From Pseudomonas sivasensis (GTDB lineage Bacteria > Pseudomonadota > Gammaproteobacteria > Pseudomonadales > Pseudomonadaceae), in the NCBI RefSeq assembly GCF_013778505.1, contig NZ_JAAOWU010000001.1, positions 372,001 through 436,000 of the forward strand: DNA of 64,000 nucleotides. The letters run 5' to 3'. This document shows, piece by piece, positions 54,235 to 64,000 of this stretch. The notes under the pieces were generated by a model that saw nothing but the letters and a program-made list of their open reading frames with translations, was not told the DNA's origin and made no database searches. Both the position numbers and the translations under genes were made by a program. The first letter of the stretch is position 1. Each line of letters opens with the position of its first letter.

Positions 54235-55266
54235 TCAGCGCACAGGGGGTGCGTATTGAATGCCGCCGTTGTTCCACAGTGCGTTCAGGCCACGGTCGAT
54301 TTCCAGCGGGGTGCTCTTGCCGAGGTTGCGCTCGAACACTTCGCCGTAGTTACCGACTTGCTTGACGATCTGTACGACCCAGTCTTTCTTCACTTTCAGG
54401 TCTTTGCCGTATTCGCCGTCAGCACCGAGCAGACGTGCAACGTCCGGGTTCTTGGTGGATTTGGCTTCAGCTTCAACGTTTTTGGAAGTAATGCCGGCTT
54501 CTTCAGCGTTGAGCATGGCGTAGCCAACCCAGCGCACGATGGCCAGCCACTCGTCGTCGCCGTTACGCACGACTGGGCCCAGCGGTTCTTTGGAGATGGT
54601 TTCCGGCAGAACCACGTAGTCCTTCGGCGCGGCCAGCTTGCTGCGCTGGGCGAACAGTTGGGACTTGTCGGAAGTCAGGACGTCGCAACGACCGGATTCC
54701 AGCGACTTGGCGCTTTCGTCGGAGGTGTCGAAGGTGATCGGGGTGTATTTGAGGTTGTTGCCACGGAAGTAGTCGGAAACGTTCAGCTCGGTGGTGGTAC
54801 CGGCCTGGATGCAGATGGTTGCACCGTCCAGTTCCTTGGCGCTTTTTACGCCCAGCTTATTGTTAACCAGGAAGCCGATGCCGTCGTAGTAGGTGATGAA
54901 GCCTGGGAATTTCAGGCCCATGCCGGCGTCGCGAGAGCTGGTCATGGTGGTGTTACGGGACAGAATGTCGACTTCGCCAGACTGAAGCGCGGTGAAACGC
55001 TCCTTGGCGTTCAACTGGCTGAACTTGACCTTGGTCGCGTCGCCGAACACAGCAGCAGCGACAGCGCGGCAAACGTCAGCGTCGATCCCGAGGATCTTGC
55101 CGCTGGCATCCGGTACCGAGAAACCCGGCAAGCCGTCACTCACGCCGCATTGCACGAAGCCTTTCTTCTGCACGGCGTCCAGAGTGGCGCCAGCTTGGGC
55201 GAAACCACTGACACCCAGTACAGCGGCCGCGGAAACGATGGCCAGGGTGGATTTCAATACCTTCAT
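54235..55266 (-). CDS. aapJ: General L-amino acid ABC transporter, periplasmic binding protein
   Basis: A 343-residue binding protein of the polar amino acid (type 3) family. A signal peptide ends near GFAQA; then GATLDAVQKKGFVQCGVSDGLPGFS, GIDADVCRAVAAAVFGD, and SRNTTMTSSRDAGMGLKFPG with the ligand residues. It is the first gene of aapJQMP and is preceded by a 350-base gap that must hold the operon promoter. GGAGGTTTGA precedes the ATG. Confidence 0.95.
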   Translation of the reverse strand: MKVLKSTLAIVSAAAVLGVSGFAQAGATLDAVQKKGFVQCGVSDGLPGFSVPDASGKILGIDADVCRAVAAAVFGDATKVKFSQLNAKERFTALQSGEVDILSRNTTMTSSRDAGMGLKFPGFITYYDGIGFLVNNKLGVKSAKELDGATICIQAGTTTELNVSDYFRGNNLKYTPITFDTSDESAKSLESGRCDVLTSDKSQLFAQRSKLAAPKDYVVLPETISKEPLGPVVRNGDDEWLAIVRWVGYAMLNAEEAGITSKNVEAEAKSTKNPDVARLLGADGEYGKDLKVKKDWVVQIVKQVGNYGEVFERNLGKSTPLEIDRGLNALWNNGGIQYAPPVR

Positions 55267-56270
<1,004 letters not shown>

Positions 56271-56372
56271 TACTCCGCATTTATGTAGCCGTATGACAGA
56301 CACACTACGCCGCGCCCGATTCTTGCATTACACTGCCCGGCGTACATTCCTTAACCAATTAATGAGATCACC

Positions 56373-57830
56373 GTGCTCAAAGCACTTAAGAAGATGTTCG
56401 GCAAAAGCGAGGCTGAGCCGCTCGCGCCTGTCCCCAGTGCTCCTGTCCCCGCCTCCGGCAGCCGCAATGACGGCCAACAGCCCGACCGGACCGCTCCTAT
56501 CGCGCAGCCGAAGACGCCGCCGGTGACATCGCCCGAACAGGCAACCCCTCAGGCTGAAGCCGCGCCCGCCCCCAAGCCTCGCCGGGAACGCGCCCCTAAA
56601 CCGCCGGTGATCCCATGGAAACTCGAAGACTTTGTCGTCGAGCCCCAGGAAGGTAAAACCCGTTTCCACGACTTCAAACTGGCCCCGGAACTGATGCACG
56701 CCATCCAGGACCTGGGCTTCCCGTACTGCACGCCGATCCAGGCGCAGGTATTGGGCTTCACCCTTGCCGGCAAAGACGCCATCGGCCGTGCCCAGACCGG
56801 CACTGGCAAGACCGCCGCGTTCCTGATCTCGATCATCACCCAGCTGCTGCAAACGCCGCCGCCGAAAGAGCGCTACATGGGTGAACCGCGCGCGCTGATC
56901 ATCGCCCCGACCCGGGAGCTGGTGGTGCAGATCGCCAAGGACGCCGCCGACCTGACCAAATACACCGGCCTTAACGTGATGACCTTCGTCGGTGGCATGG
57001 ACTTCGACAAGCAGCTCAAACACCTCGAAGCCCGCCACTGCGACATTCTGGTAGCGACCCCTGGCCGCCTGCTGGACTTCAACCAGCGCGGCGACGTGCA
57101 CCTGGACATGGTCGAAGTGATGGTGCTGGACGAAGCCGACCGCATGCTCGACATGGGTTTCATCCCGCAAGTGCGCCAGATCATTCGTCAGACCCCGCCG
57201 AAAAACGAGCGTCAGACCCTGCTGTTCTCCGCGACCTTCACCGAAGACGTGATGAACCTCGCCAAGCAGTGGACCACCGACCCGTCCATCGTCGAGATTG
57301 AAGCGCTGAACGTCGCCAGCGAAAACGTCGAACAGCACATCTACGCGGTGGCCGGTGCCGACAAGTACAAACTGCTCTACAACCTGATCAACGACAACGG
57401 TTGGGAGCGCGTGATGGTGTTCGCCAACCGCAAAGACGAAGTACGCCGCATCGAAGAGCGTCTGGTACGTGATGGCGTCAACGCCGCGCAACTGTCCGGC
57501 GATGTGCCGCAACACAAGCGCATCAAGACACTGGAAGGCTTCCGCGAAGGCAAGATCCGCGTGCTGGTGGCCACTGACGTGGCGGGCCGTGGGATTCACA
57601 TCGATGGCATCAGCCACGTGATCAACTTCACCCTGCCGGAAGTGCCGGACGACTATGTGCACCGGATTGGCCGTACTGGCCGTGCGGGCGCAGCGGGTGT
57701 GTCGATCAGCTTTGCCGGGGAAGATGACTCGTATCAGTTGCCGTCGATCGAGACGTTGCTGGGGCGCAAGATCAGCTGTGAGACGCCGCCGACGCACTTG
57801 CTGCGGGCTGTAGAACGCAAACGCCCGTAA
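56373..57830 (+). CDS. rhlB: DEAD-box RNA helicase RhlB
   Basis: A 485-residue DEAD-box helicase. Residues 1-85 are a proline/alanine-rich tail. Then come the Q motif (FPYCTPIQ), Walker [26 protein letters not shown], and the C-terminal [11 protein letters not shown] and [10 protein letters not shown] boxes. It starts with GTG 56373. RhlB unwinds RNA and helps the degradosome; here it stands alone, followed by a REPIN. Confidence 0.92.
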   Translation: MLKALKKMFGKSEAEPLAPVPSAPVPASGSRNDGQQPDRTAPIAQPKTPPVTSPEQATPQAEAAPAPKPRRERAPKPPVIPWKLEDFVVEPQEGKTRFHDFKLAPELMHAIQDLGFPYCTPIQAQVLGFTLAGKDAIGRAQTGTGKTAAFLISIITQLLQTPPPKERYMGEPRALIIAPTRELVVQIAKDAADLTKYTGLNVMTFVGGMDFDKQLKHLEARHCDILVATPGRLLDFNQRGDVHLDMVEVMVLDEADRMLDMGFIPQVRQIIRQTPPKNERQTLLFSATFTEDVMNLAKQWTTDPSIVEIEALNVASENVEQHIYAVAGADKYKLLYNLINDNGWERVMVFANRKDEVRRIEERLVRDGVNAAQLSGDVPQHKRIKTLEGFREGKIRVLVATDVAGRGIHIDGISHVINFTLPEVPDDYVHRIGRTGRAGAAGVSISFAGEDDSYQLPSIETLLGRKISCETPPTHLLRAVERKRP

Positions 57831-57850
57831 GCTGAAACCCGGTCAAAACT

Positions 57851-57940
57851 GTGGGAGGGGGCTTGCACCCCGATAGCAGTGGATCAGTCGATACATAAAT
57901 TGACTGACACACCGCTATCGGGGGCAAGCCCCCTCCCACA
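57851..57940. repeat. REPIN (two inverted REP copies)
   Basis: GTGGGAGGGGGCTTG at the left and CAAGCCCCCTCCCAC at the right flank about 60 bases with an inner CCGATAGC/GCTATCGG pairing. It lies between the 3' ends of rhlB and moaE. Confidence 0.88.
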
Positions 57941-57961
57941 TTTGGTTCTGTGTTCGGCTGG

Positions 57962-58411
57962 CTACTTCCAGCGAGCCGCTGCAGCGTGGTCGCTGTCCCG
58001 CCCGTCCACCCAGCGCGAACCTTCTGGGGTGTTCTCTTTCTTCCAGAACGGCGCTCGCGTCTTCAAGTAGTCCATCACAAACGCACAGGCATCAAACGCA
58101 GCCTGGCGATGGGCACTGGCTGCCGCGACAAACACAATCGGCTCACCCGGCTCCAACGCGCCGACGCGGTGCAGTACGTCCAGCTTGAGCAACGGCCAAC
58201 GCTGCTCTGCTTCCACGGCGATCTTGGCCAGGGCCTTTTCGGTCATACCGGGGTAATGCTCCAAGAACATCCCCGATACGTCGCGACCATCATTGAAGTC
58301 GCGTACATAACCGACAAAACTCACCACCGCGCCCACGCCCACGTTGGCCGCGTGCATTGCGTTAACTTCAGCACCGGGATCAAACGCCTCAACCTGCACA
58401 CGGATGGCCAT
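57962..58411 (-). CDS. moaE: Molybdopterin synthase catalytic subunit MoaE
   Basis: A 149-residue protein. The family marks are GAVVSFVGYVRDFNDG, LEHYPGMTEKAL, HRVGALEPGEPIVFVAAASAHR, and the active lysines in WKKENTPEGSRWVDG. It adds sulphur from MoaD to precursor Z. The start is ATG 58411, two bases before the moaD stop on the other side, so the two are coupled. The frame open upstream to 58483 is not used. Confidence 0.94.
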   Translation of the reverse strand: MAIRVQVEAFDPGAEVNAMHAANVGVGAVVSFVGYVRDFNDGRDVSGMFLEHYPGMTEKALAKIAVEAEQRWPLLKLDVLHRVGALEPGEPIVFVAAASAHRQAAFDACAFVMDYLKTRAPFWKKENTPEGSRWVDGRDSDHAAAARWK

Positions 58412-58413
58412 GT

Positions 58414-58656
58414 TCAGCCTCCGGTCACGGGTGGGAAGAAGGCAACTTCGTCTCCGGCGTGTACCGGTTCGTCGAGACTGCACAACTCCTCATTGCGGGC
58501 GCACATCAGACTTGGCTCGTTGAGGACTGCAAACTCCGGGTCACTGGCCAGCGCCAGGCGCACGGCATCCACGGTGGCAAACTCACCTTCCATCTCCAGC
58601 GAATCGAAGCCCACCGATTCGGCGTAGCGCGCAAAAAACAGGACGTTAATACTCAT
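58414..58656 (-). CDS. moaD: Molybdopterin synthase sulphur carrier MoaD
   Basis: An 80-residue ubiquitin-like protein, [16 protein letters not shown], ending FFPPVTGG. The Gly-Gly end carries the thiocarboxylate. Its start overlaps the moaC stop by 4 bases (ATGA type) and it is followed by moaE after two bases. The frame is open far upstream inside moaC, but this start gives the standard length. Confidence 0.93.
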   Translation of the reverse strand: MSINVLFFARYAESVGFDSLEMEGEFATVDAVRLALASDPEFAVLNEPSLMCARNEELCSLDEPVHAGDEVAFFPPVTGG

Positions 58657-59126
58657 ACTTGATCCGCCTTGAAATGCCCGCTCTTGCCGCCCAGCTTTTC
58701 CAGCAGGCGAATACTTTCGATGGTCATGCCGCGATCCACGGCCTTGCACATGTCGTAGAGGGTCAGCGCAGCGACGCTGGCTGCCGTCAATGCTTCCATC
58801 TCCACGCCGGTCTTCCCGGACAGCTTGCAGCGCGCCACGATATGCACCGCGTCTTCGCCATCGGCACTCAGTTCGACCTTGACGCCGGTGAGCATCAGCG
58901 GATGGCACAGGGGGATCAGATCACTGGTTTTTTTTGCTGCCTGGATCCCGGCGATGCGGGCCACGGCAAACACGTCGCCCTTGGGATGGGCGCCGTCGAC
59001 AATCATTTGCAGGGTGCTTGGCAACATGCGCACCCGCGCTTCAGCCACCGCCTCACGGAACGTCACGGACTTGTCGGTGACGTCGACCATATGGGCGCGA
59101 CCTTGGGAATCGAGATGAGTCAGCAC
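58653..59126 (-). CDS. moaC: Cyclic pyranopterin monophosphate synthase MoaC
   Basis: A 157-residue protein: [47 protein letters not shown], and [20 protein letters not shown] with KAVDRGM are the MoaC signature stretches including the KTxxLIPLCHP site. It starts with GTG 59126 behind AGGAGTATCGCT. It makes the precursor Z core in molybdenum cofactor synthesis. First of moaC-moaD-moaE. Confidence 0.94.
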   Translation of the reverse strand: MLTHLDSQGRAHMVDVTDKSVTFREAVAEARVRMLPSTLQMIVDGAHPKGDVFAVARIAGIQAAKKTSDLIPLCHPLMLTGVKVELSADGEDAVHIVARCKLSGKTGVEMEALTAASVAALTLYDMCKAVDRGMTIESIRLLEKLGGKSGHFKADQV

Positions 59127-59176
59127 AGCGATACTCCTGATCAGGAGCCGCGATTGTAAACCCAACACACAACAAA

Positions 59177-59207
59177 ATGTGGGAGGGAGCAAGCCCCCTC
59201 CCACACT
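59177..59207. repeat. Single REP hairpin
   Basis: TGTGGGAGGG and CCCTCCCACA pair around AGCAAGCC. It stands between moaC and the 3' end of the PhoH gene. Confidence 0.75.
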
Positions 59208-59215
59208 GACCGCAT

Positions 59216-60610
59216 TTACAAATGAGACTCTGCGTATTCAGCCAGGATCGAACGTGGAACACCCTGCAGCGCAATGTGCACGCCGTTCGGGAAGTCTTTG
59301 AAGCGTTCAGTCAGGTAGGTCAGCCCGGAGCTGGTCGCGGACAGGTAAGGGGTGTCGATCTGTGCCAGGTTGCCCAGGCACACCACTTTGGAACCGGCGC
59401 CGGCACGGGTGATGATGGTTTTCATCTGGTGCGGCGTGAGGTTCTGGCATTCATCGATCAAAATCAGGCTCTGCTGGAAGCTGCGACCTCGGATGTAGTT
59501 GAGGGATTTGAACTGCAACGGCACTTTGCTGAGGATGTAGTCGACGCTGCCATGGGTGTTTTCGTCATCCATGTGCAAGGCTTCGAGGTTGTCGGTGATC
59601 GCCCCCAGCCACGGCTCCATTTTTTCCGCTTCGGTGCCGGGCAGGAAGCCAATTTCCTGGTCCAGACCCTGCACGGAGCGGGTGGCGATGATGCGGCGAT
59701 AGCGCTTGGTCACCATGGTCTGCTCGATGGCGGCAGCCAGGGCGAGGATGGTTTTACCGGAACCCGCAGCGCCGGTCAGGTTGACCAGGTGGATGTCCGG
59801 ATCGAGCAGCGCATACAGCGCCAGGCTCTGGTAGATGTCGCGCGGTTTCAGGCCCCAGGCTTCCTGGTGCAACAGGGGTTCCTGATGCAGGTCGAGGATC
59901 AGCAGCTTGTCGACCTGGATCTCTTTGATCCAGCCCACGAAGCCCTGTTCGTCGATGATGAATTCATTGATGTGCACGGCCGGCAGGTTGTCGATCAGTT
60001 GTACCTGGTGCCAGGTGCGGCCATGGTCCTGACGGGTTTCGACCTTGCTCACGAGGTCCCAGAAGGAACCGGTCACCGTGTGATAACCACGGGACAGCAT
60101 TGAAACGTCATCGACCAGTTGGTCGGTGCTGTAGTCCTCGGCCGCGATCCCACACGCTCGGGCCTTGAGGCGCATATTGATGTCTTTGGTCACCAACACC
60201 AGGCGCAAGTCCTTGTCACGCGCGTGCAGGTCGATCAATTGGTTAATGATTTTGTTGTCGTTGAGGTTTTCCGGCAGCAGGCTGTTGGGCTCGCTGCGCT
60301 TGCTCATCAGAATCGACAGCAAGCCCTTGGGCCCGCTCTTGCCACGCTGGATCGGCACGCCGACTTCAACGTCCTCGGGTGACGCTTCGCCCAGGGTCTT
60401 GTCGATCAGGCGGATGGCCTGGCGGCATTCGGCGGCGACGCTGTGGTGCCCACTTTTGAGTTTGTCGAGTTCCTCAAGCACGATCATCGGGATGGCGACG
60501 TGGTGCTCTTCGAAATTGAGCAGTGCGTTTGGATCGTGGATCAATACGTTGGTATCAAGCACATAAAGGATTGGCTGGTCGGAAGAAGGGGTGCGTCCAT
60601 GATCATCCAT
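59216..60610 (-). CDS. PhoH-family protein with N-terminal PIN domain (PhoH2 type)
   Basis: A 464-residue protein. An N-terminal PIN nuclease domain ([40 protein letters not shown]) is joined to a PhoH ATPase ([42 protein letters not shown]). PhoH2 proteins unwind and cut RNA and are often linked with toxin-antitoxin or stress. The exact role in Pseudomonas is not known. ATG 60610 has a modest AGGTGA site upstream. Confidence 0.92.
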   Translation of the reverse strand: MDDHGRTPSSDQPILYVLDTNVLIHDPNALLNFEEHHVAIPMIVLEELDKLKSGHHSVAAECRQAIRLIDKTLGEASPEDVEVGVPIQRGKSGPKGLLSILMSKRSEPNSLLPENLNDNKIINQLIDLHARDKDLRLVLVTKDINMRLKARACGIAAEDYSTDQLVDDVSMLSRGYHTVTGSFWDLVSKVETRQDHGRTWHQVQLIDNLPAVHINEFIIDEQGFVGWIKEIQVDKLLILDLHQEPLLHQEAWGLKPRDIYQSLALYALLDPDIHLVNLTGAAGSGKTILALAAAIEQTMVTKRYRRIIATRSVQGLDQEIGFLPGTEAEKMEPWLGAITDNLEALHMDDENTHGSVDYILSKVPLQFKSLNYIRGRSFQQSLILIDECQNLTPHQMKTIITRAGAGSKVVCLGNLAQIDTPYLSATSSGLTYLTERFKDFPNGVHIALQGVPRSILAEYAESHL

Positions 60611-60957
60611 ACTCGGTCACCTTTGTGGGAGCCAGTCGACGCAATACCACGACAGTGCTGCGCCTTGATTCGACCACCGACTGCACCTGAGTGACGTCAA
60701 GCGCAGTGCCCACATGAGGAGTCTTGGAAGACGCCACCTGTGTTGCAGGTTTCGGCGATCTGACTTCGTAATACCGCAAAACCCATGACAGGAAAAAGCA
60801 CTTTGACGCTTTTTTGAAGTTTATTTTTCAGGATGACGAATAGCACTAGCCGAGTGCCATGCACCCCGTTAAAGTCGGAAGTCCGCCTGCATCGAAATGT
60901 CGCAAAAAATCACCCCGAAAACGCCTCATACCCAACAGGGCCGGGCACTTCATCTTT
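60611..60957. other. Intergenic region upstream of the PIN-PhoH gene
   Basis: These 347 bases lie between the 3' end of the deacetylase-like gene and the start of the PhoH gene. No ORF, RNA gene or clear terminator stood out; a promoter for the PhoH gene must lie here. Confidence 0.4.
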
Positions 60958-62082
60958 TTAACGAAATGCTTCCCGGCAGTCCTGCCAACCCAAGCCACTC
61001 TGCGCCGTTGCCTGTAGCAACAGCGGCAATGCCACCCGCGCCTTGTCTTGAGTGTCGTGAAACACAATCACCCCTTTGCGCCATAGCAACATCAGTGTGA
61101 GCACGCGCTGCATCGACTCCTCGGCCTTGAGCTTGCCTGGATCATCCTGGGAATCGATGTCCCACAACGCCACCTGCAAACCCTGGGATTGAAAGAAGCC
61201 CTGACTGTCCGCGCGGCGCTGGCCGTACGGTGGGCGGAACAGCGGCACGTAGTTTTCCGGCATCAGGTTCTGTACCAACGACGCACTGCGGGTGACGGAG
61301 CTTTGCCAGTCCACCCAATGGCTGTGGGAGCGGTACTGCCAACCCTGGGTGCCGACGCATTGGCCTTGGTACAACGCCTCCACTTGCGCGGCGGAACTGC
61401 GCTCGACACGGGTTTGCAAGCTGCTGCCGAGGGCAAAGAACGTTGCGTTCATCTTCTGCTTGCGCAGGTAGTCGGCGAGCCAGTCGGTATTGCCGCTGAC
61501 CGGTGCAGGGCCGCCGTCGAACGTCAGCAGGAACAGGCGGTCGTTGAATTCGTCGCCATTGCGCTCATGGTCGCCAAACCGGGCAACTTCGCTGCTGATC
61601 TGCGGGAAAAGCGCGGCCTTTCTCAGCAGTTCGTCCAGGTAACGTTCATGGAAGGTATGGCTGGGGGCGGCCCAACCTATATAGAAGGAGTCTTGGCTGA
61701 CTTCGAACTTGCCGGCCTGTTCGCGCAGATCGTCCATGTTTTCCACCAGGTAGCAGAACGAGGCATCCACCTCGCAGCTCTGCTGGGCAACGGTGTAGTT
61801 TTCCAGCAGGCGTTGCCAGAGCTGGCGGCGCAGGTCGTCGATGGCGGCCTGGTTGATGATCCTCAGGCCCAGGCGCTGCTTGAGCGCCGCGTCATCCAGG
61901 GACTCACTGGCCAGCAGGCTGCGGGCGAACATCAGGATTTCCGCGCGCGAGGCTACGTCGAACAGCGCAGGGCTGCTGAGTTTTTCAGGCCAGGTGCCAC
62001 GGTCCAGGCTGGCTACATCCACCGGTGCCGCCTGGGCATTCAGGCACAGCAGGCAAGCCGACAACAAAAGCGCTATTCGCAC
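60958..62082 (-). CDS. Polysaccharide-deacetylase-like (NodB) protein with an altered metal motif
   Basis: A 374-residue protein, signal peptide (NAQA), then a helical domain and a C-terminal NodB-type barrel. Motif 1 is LLTFDGGPAP where active members have T-F-D-D-G; the metal-binding second Asp is Gly. The H-S/T-x-x-H motif is only partly kept in YRSHSHWVDW. LFRPPYGQRR and VIVFHDT are kept. It begins with GTG 62082 after GGAGAGGGAG. It should be periplasmic, perhaps without deacetylase activity. Confidence 0.8.
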   Translation of the reverse strand: MRIALLLSACLLCLNAQAAPVDVASLDRGTWPEKLSSPALFDVASRAEILMFARSLLASESLDDAALKQRLGLRIINQAAIDDLRRQLWQRLLENYTVAQQSCEVDASFCYLVENMDDLREQAGKFEVSQDSFYIGWAAPSHTFHERYLDELLRKAALFPQISSEVARFGDHERNGDEFNDRLFLLTFDGGPAPVSGNTDWLADYLRKQKMNATFFALGSSLQTRVERSSAAQVEALYQGQCVGTQGWQYRSHSHWVDWQSSVTRSASLVQNLMPENYVPLFRPPYGQRRADSQGFFQSQGLQVALWDIDSQDDPGKLKAEESMQRVLTLMLLWRKGVIVFHDTQDKARVALPLLLQATAQSGLGWQDCREAFR

Positions 62083-62201
62083 GCAGGGTCTCCCTCTCCA
62101 GAGTCACCGGCCATCATAGCGGATCGCGCCTATCGCCATCATAGGTGGAGTCAAAACGCCCGAGCCCCTAGAATCCCCCCACGATTACAGGAGACGACTT
62201 C

Positions 62202-62981
62202 ATGCTGACGGTGATTTCCCCCGCCAAAACCCTCGATTTCGAATCAAAACCGGCGACCCCACGCTTCACCCAGCCGCAGTTCCTGGACCATTCCCAGGAA
62301 TTGATCGAGCAACTGCGTGAGTTCAGCCCAGCGCAAATCAGCGCACTCATGCACGTCTCCGACAAAATCGGCGGCCTCAACGCCGCACGTTTCGGCAGCT
62401 GGACCCCGGCTTTCACCCCCGAAAACGCCAAACAAGCCTTGCTGGCATTCAAGGGCGACGTGTACACCGGCCTCAACGCCGACACCTTCACCGATGCCGA
62501 CTTCAGCTACGCACAGGACCATCTGCGCATGCTCTCGGGCCTCTACGGCCTGCTGCGCCCTCTGGACCTGATGATGCCGTATCGCCTGGAGATGGGCACC
62601 AAACTGGCCAACGCACGTGGCAAGGACCTGTACGCCTTCTGGGGCACGCGCATCAGCGAATGGCTGAACGAAGCCCTGGCCGAGCAAGGCGATGACGTGC
62701 TGCTCAACCTGGCGTCCAACGAGTACTTCTCGGCGGTCAAGCGCACAGCCCTGAACGCGCGGATCATCAACACCGAGTTCAAAGACCTGAAGAACGGCCA
62801 ATACAAGATCATCAGCTTCTACGCCAAAAAGGCCCGGGGCATGATGAGCCGCTTTGTGATTGAAGAACGCATCAACGATCCCGCCAAGCTCAAGCAGTTC
62901 GATGTGCAGGGTTATCGCTTCAATGCGGAGCAGTCCAAACCGGACAACCTGGTGTTTTTGCGCGATCACGCACCGGAATAA
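62202..62981 (+). CDS. yaaA: Peroxide stress protein YaaA
   Basis: A 259-residue protein of the YaaA (DUF328) family: [65 protein letters not shown], and [17 protein letters not shown] are all family stretches. In E. coli it lowers free iron under hydrogen peroxide stress. AGGAGACGACTTC lies before the ATG. Confidence 0.94.
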   Translation: MLTVISPAKTLDFESKPATPRFTQPQFLDHSQELIEQLREFSPAQISALMHVSDKIGGLNAARFGSWTPAFTPENAKQALLAFKGDVYTGLNADTFTDADFSYAQDHLRMLSGLYGLLRPLDLMMPYRLEMGTKLANARGKDLYAFWGTRISEWLNEALAEQGDDVLLNLASNEYFSAVKRTALNARIINTEFKDLKNGQYKIISFYAKKARGMMSRFVIEERINDPAKLKQFDVQGYRFNAEQSKPDNLVFLRDHAPE

Positions 62982-63007
62982 AGCTCTCAACAGCTCCGAT
63001 TTTCAAA

Positions 63008-63098
63008 TGTGGGAGGGGGCTTGCTCCCGATAACAGAGTGTCAGTCACTGATTGGGTGACTGATACACCGCTATCGGGAGCAAGCCCCCTCCCACATT
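63008..63098. repeat. REPIN (two inverted REP copies)
   Basis: ATGTGGGAGGGGGCTTGCTC and GAGCAAGCCCCCTCCCACAT flank about 50 bases, with inner CCGATAAC/CTATCGG pairing, the same family as at 57851. It follows yaaA. Confidence 0.88.
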
Positions 63099-63200
63099 TT
63101 TATCTGCGTTGAATCCGACAAACGCCAACGTTTTGACGTCAAAAAATACCCTGTCGCATTCCTAACGTTTCTTTCACTCGACATTTCTAAATTTTTTTCG

Positions 63201-63310
63201 TAGTGGCACCACTTTTTTAAAACACTAGTGGCACAAAACTATCTCTCCAAGCCAACTCCCTATAACTACTGGCCCAAATAGCAAGTGCTATCAATATAGT
63301 ACTAGTGCCA
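63201..63310. promoter_or_regulatory. Repeated TAGTGGCAC motifs upstream of algD
   Basis: TAGTGGCAC occurs at 63201-63209 (with CCACT giving the palindrome AGTGGCACCACT at 63202-63213) and at 63226-63234. CTAGTGCCA, the inverted form, is at 63302-63310. The stretch is A+T-rich. These are likely binding sites for an algD regulator such as AmrZ or an AlgR-type protein, but the match to a known consensus could not be settled. Confidence 0.45.
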
Positions 63311-63358
63311 TCCCTCCTAATATTTCAAGAAATTTCAGCGCTCTAGATAGGCGGTCTG

Positions 63359-63385
63359 GAACTTCGTCCCAAAGCACGGCTCATA
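63359..63385 (+). promoter_or_regulatory. AlgU (sigma-22) type promoter of algD
   Basis: GAACTT (63359-63364), 16 bases, then TCATA (63381-63385), matching the GAACTT-N16/17-TCxxA pattern of AlgU/RpoE promoters. It would give a leader of about 460 bases before the algD ATG, in keeping with the long algD leader known in Pseudomonas. Confidence 0.7.
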
Positions 63386-63854
63386 CCACCGGTAACGAAA
63401 TTCTCTGTCTCTGTAGGAGATGACTTACATGGCGACCAACGGAAGTAGCGAAGTTGTCATATTAAACTTTGACTCATTGGTCATATTGCCAACCGATTAA
63501 TTAAGAGCGGCGACAAGGATGATTTGCTTCTCCCTATAAGGCCAGGGCTAAGCCTCCCCTAATGGTCAGTGACACAACCCAAGGCATTGATATTTAAAGG
63601 CTTGCCGCCTCTATCAAAGCCCTGCGGCACTGGCGCCAGGCCCTTCTCCCAGGAAGGCCGGCTGCATTTGAGGGCAGGTCCCAACAATAAGGCCAAGTTG
63701 CGCACAACTTGAGTGCAATCGTTAGTCACTCATTATTCAACATGCCTGTACGCGGTAAGTCGGCGTCTATTCGCCTAACTTTCGTGGCATTTGTGACGCT
63801 TGCAAACATGAACTCCGGCCATTAATTGGCATGATTAACACAGAGGTAAATGCG

Positions 63855-64000
63855 ATGCGCATCAGCATATTTGGTCTAGGTTACGTTGGCGCAGTGTGTG
63901 CCGGTTGCTTGTCTGCCCGTGGCCACGAAGTGGTAGGCGTAGACATCTCCAAGGATAAGATCGACCTGATCAACGCTGGCAAATCGCCAATCGTTGAACC
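63855..64000 (+). CDS. algD: GDP-mannose 6-dehydrogenase AlgD (partial, runs off the right edge)
   Basis: Only the first 48 codons are in the window: MRISIFGLGYVGAVCAGCLS, with the GxGxxG NAD-binding motif, HEVVGVDIS with the Asp that holds the NAD ribose, and INAGKSPIVEP. This is the AlgD start. AGAGGTAAATGCG precedes the ATG. AlgD oxidises GDP-mannose to GDP-mannuronate, the committed step of alginate synthesis, and opens the alginate operon. Confidence 0.92.
   Translation, partial: MRISIFGLGYVGAVCAGCLSARGHEVVGVDISKDKIDLINAGKSPIVE

Noticed and set aside
56328..57797. A 489-codon minus-strand frame opposite rhlB
   Set aside because: rhlB has all helicase motifs; the antisense frame is poor in real motifs.
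63110..63854. Search for a tRNA or attachment site near the right end
   Set aside because: No tRNA-like fold or CCA end was found anywhere in the window, nor any CRISPR-like repeat array.

Overview
The window looks like chromosomal DNA of a Pseudomonas of the P. fluorescens group. It carries a homogentisate catabolic cluster with a divergent IclR regulator, a four-gene aapJQMP transporter, estB/rhlB/moaCDE/phoH/yaaA housekeeping genes, GTGGGAGGGGGCTTG-type REP/REPIN sequences, and the start of algD behind an AlgU-like promoter.

From 1 to about 26 kb is accessory DNA. It opens with a membrane protein cut by the left edge. Two plus-strand TerD-domain genes follow: a TerA-like protein and a TerF-like TerD plus von Willebrand A fusion. 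Three minus-strand envelope-type genes come next (DUF4236, LprI-domain membrane protein, lipoprotein). Then there is a long minus-strand Ter operon, read from 19374 down to 7847: ATP-grasp enzyme, TerD-trypsin protease fusion, PRTase-TRSP, HAD phosphatase, StiP/PELOTA protein, CitE-like lyase, a broken HAD-IB phosphatase, then terZ, terA, terB, terC, terD and terE. Several of these genes overlap. This matches the 'Ter plus nucleoside-like metabolite biosynthesis' type of stress system. The enzymes would make a small molecule, and the TerD-family Ca2+-binding proteins, TerB and the membrane protein TerC would form a membrane-linked sensing or protective complex. The serine protease fused to a TerD domain, and the damaged HAD-IB gene, are the unusual parts.

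After a 1.1 kb decayed stretch comes an AT-rich, four-gene unit (20466-25812): three different tyrosine recombinases and a small helix-turn-helix protein. This is a mobile-element module of the Tn554 / recombinase-trio kind, and it abuts the core genome at about 26.25 kb.

The core-like part (26.25-41.5 kb) holds a leucine-dehydrogenase-family protein whose catalytic lysine is replaced by threonine, a SirB1 protein, an MFS transporter with maiA-fahA-hmgA and hmgR, dacB, a TonB siderophore receptor with STN signalling domain, a GST, a GIY-YIG protein, an NTF2-like protein, and a response regulator with a nearby Hpt protein.

From 41.97 to 49.63 kb lies a chaperone-usher locus built from DUF1120 proteins. 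It has four small pilin-like subunits, a PapD-like chaperone, an usher, a two-domain protein that looks like a tip adhesin, and a further small subunit. The subunits show the alternating-hydrophobic N-terminal extension, a cysteine pair and the penultimate aromatic C-terminal strand expected of donor-strand-exchange pilins. The response regulator/Hpt pair sits directly upstream on the other strand, and an inverted TTCCTAC/GTAGGAA pair lies in the leader.

The right part (49.6-64 kb) is core: a CynX-type MFS transporter with what looks like a remnant of its regulator, aapPMQJ, estB, rhlB, moaE-moaD-moaC, a PIN-PhoH protein, a deacetylase-like protein with an altered metal motif, yaaA, and algD running off the right edge.
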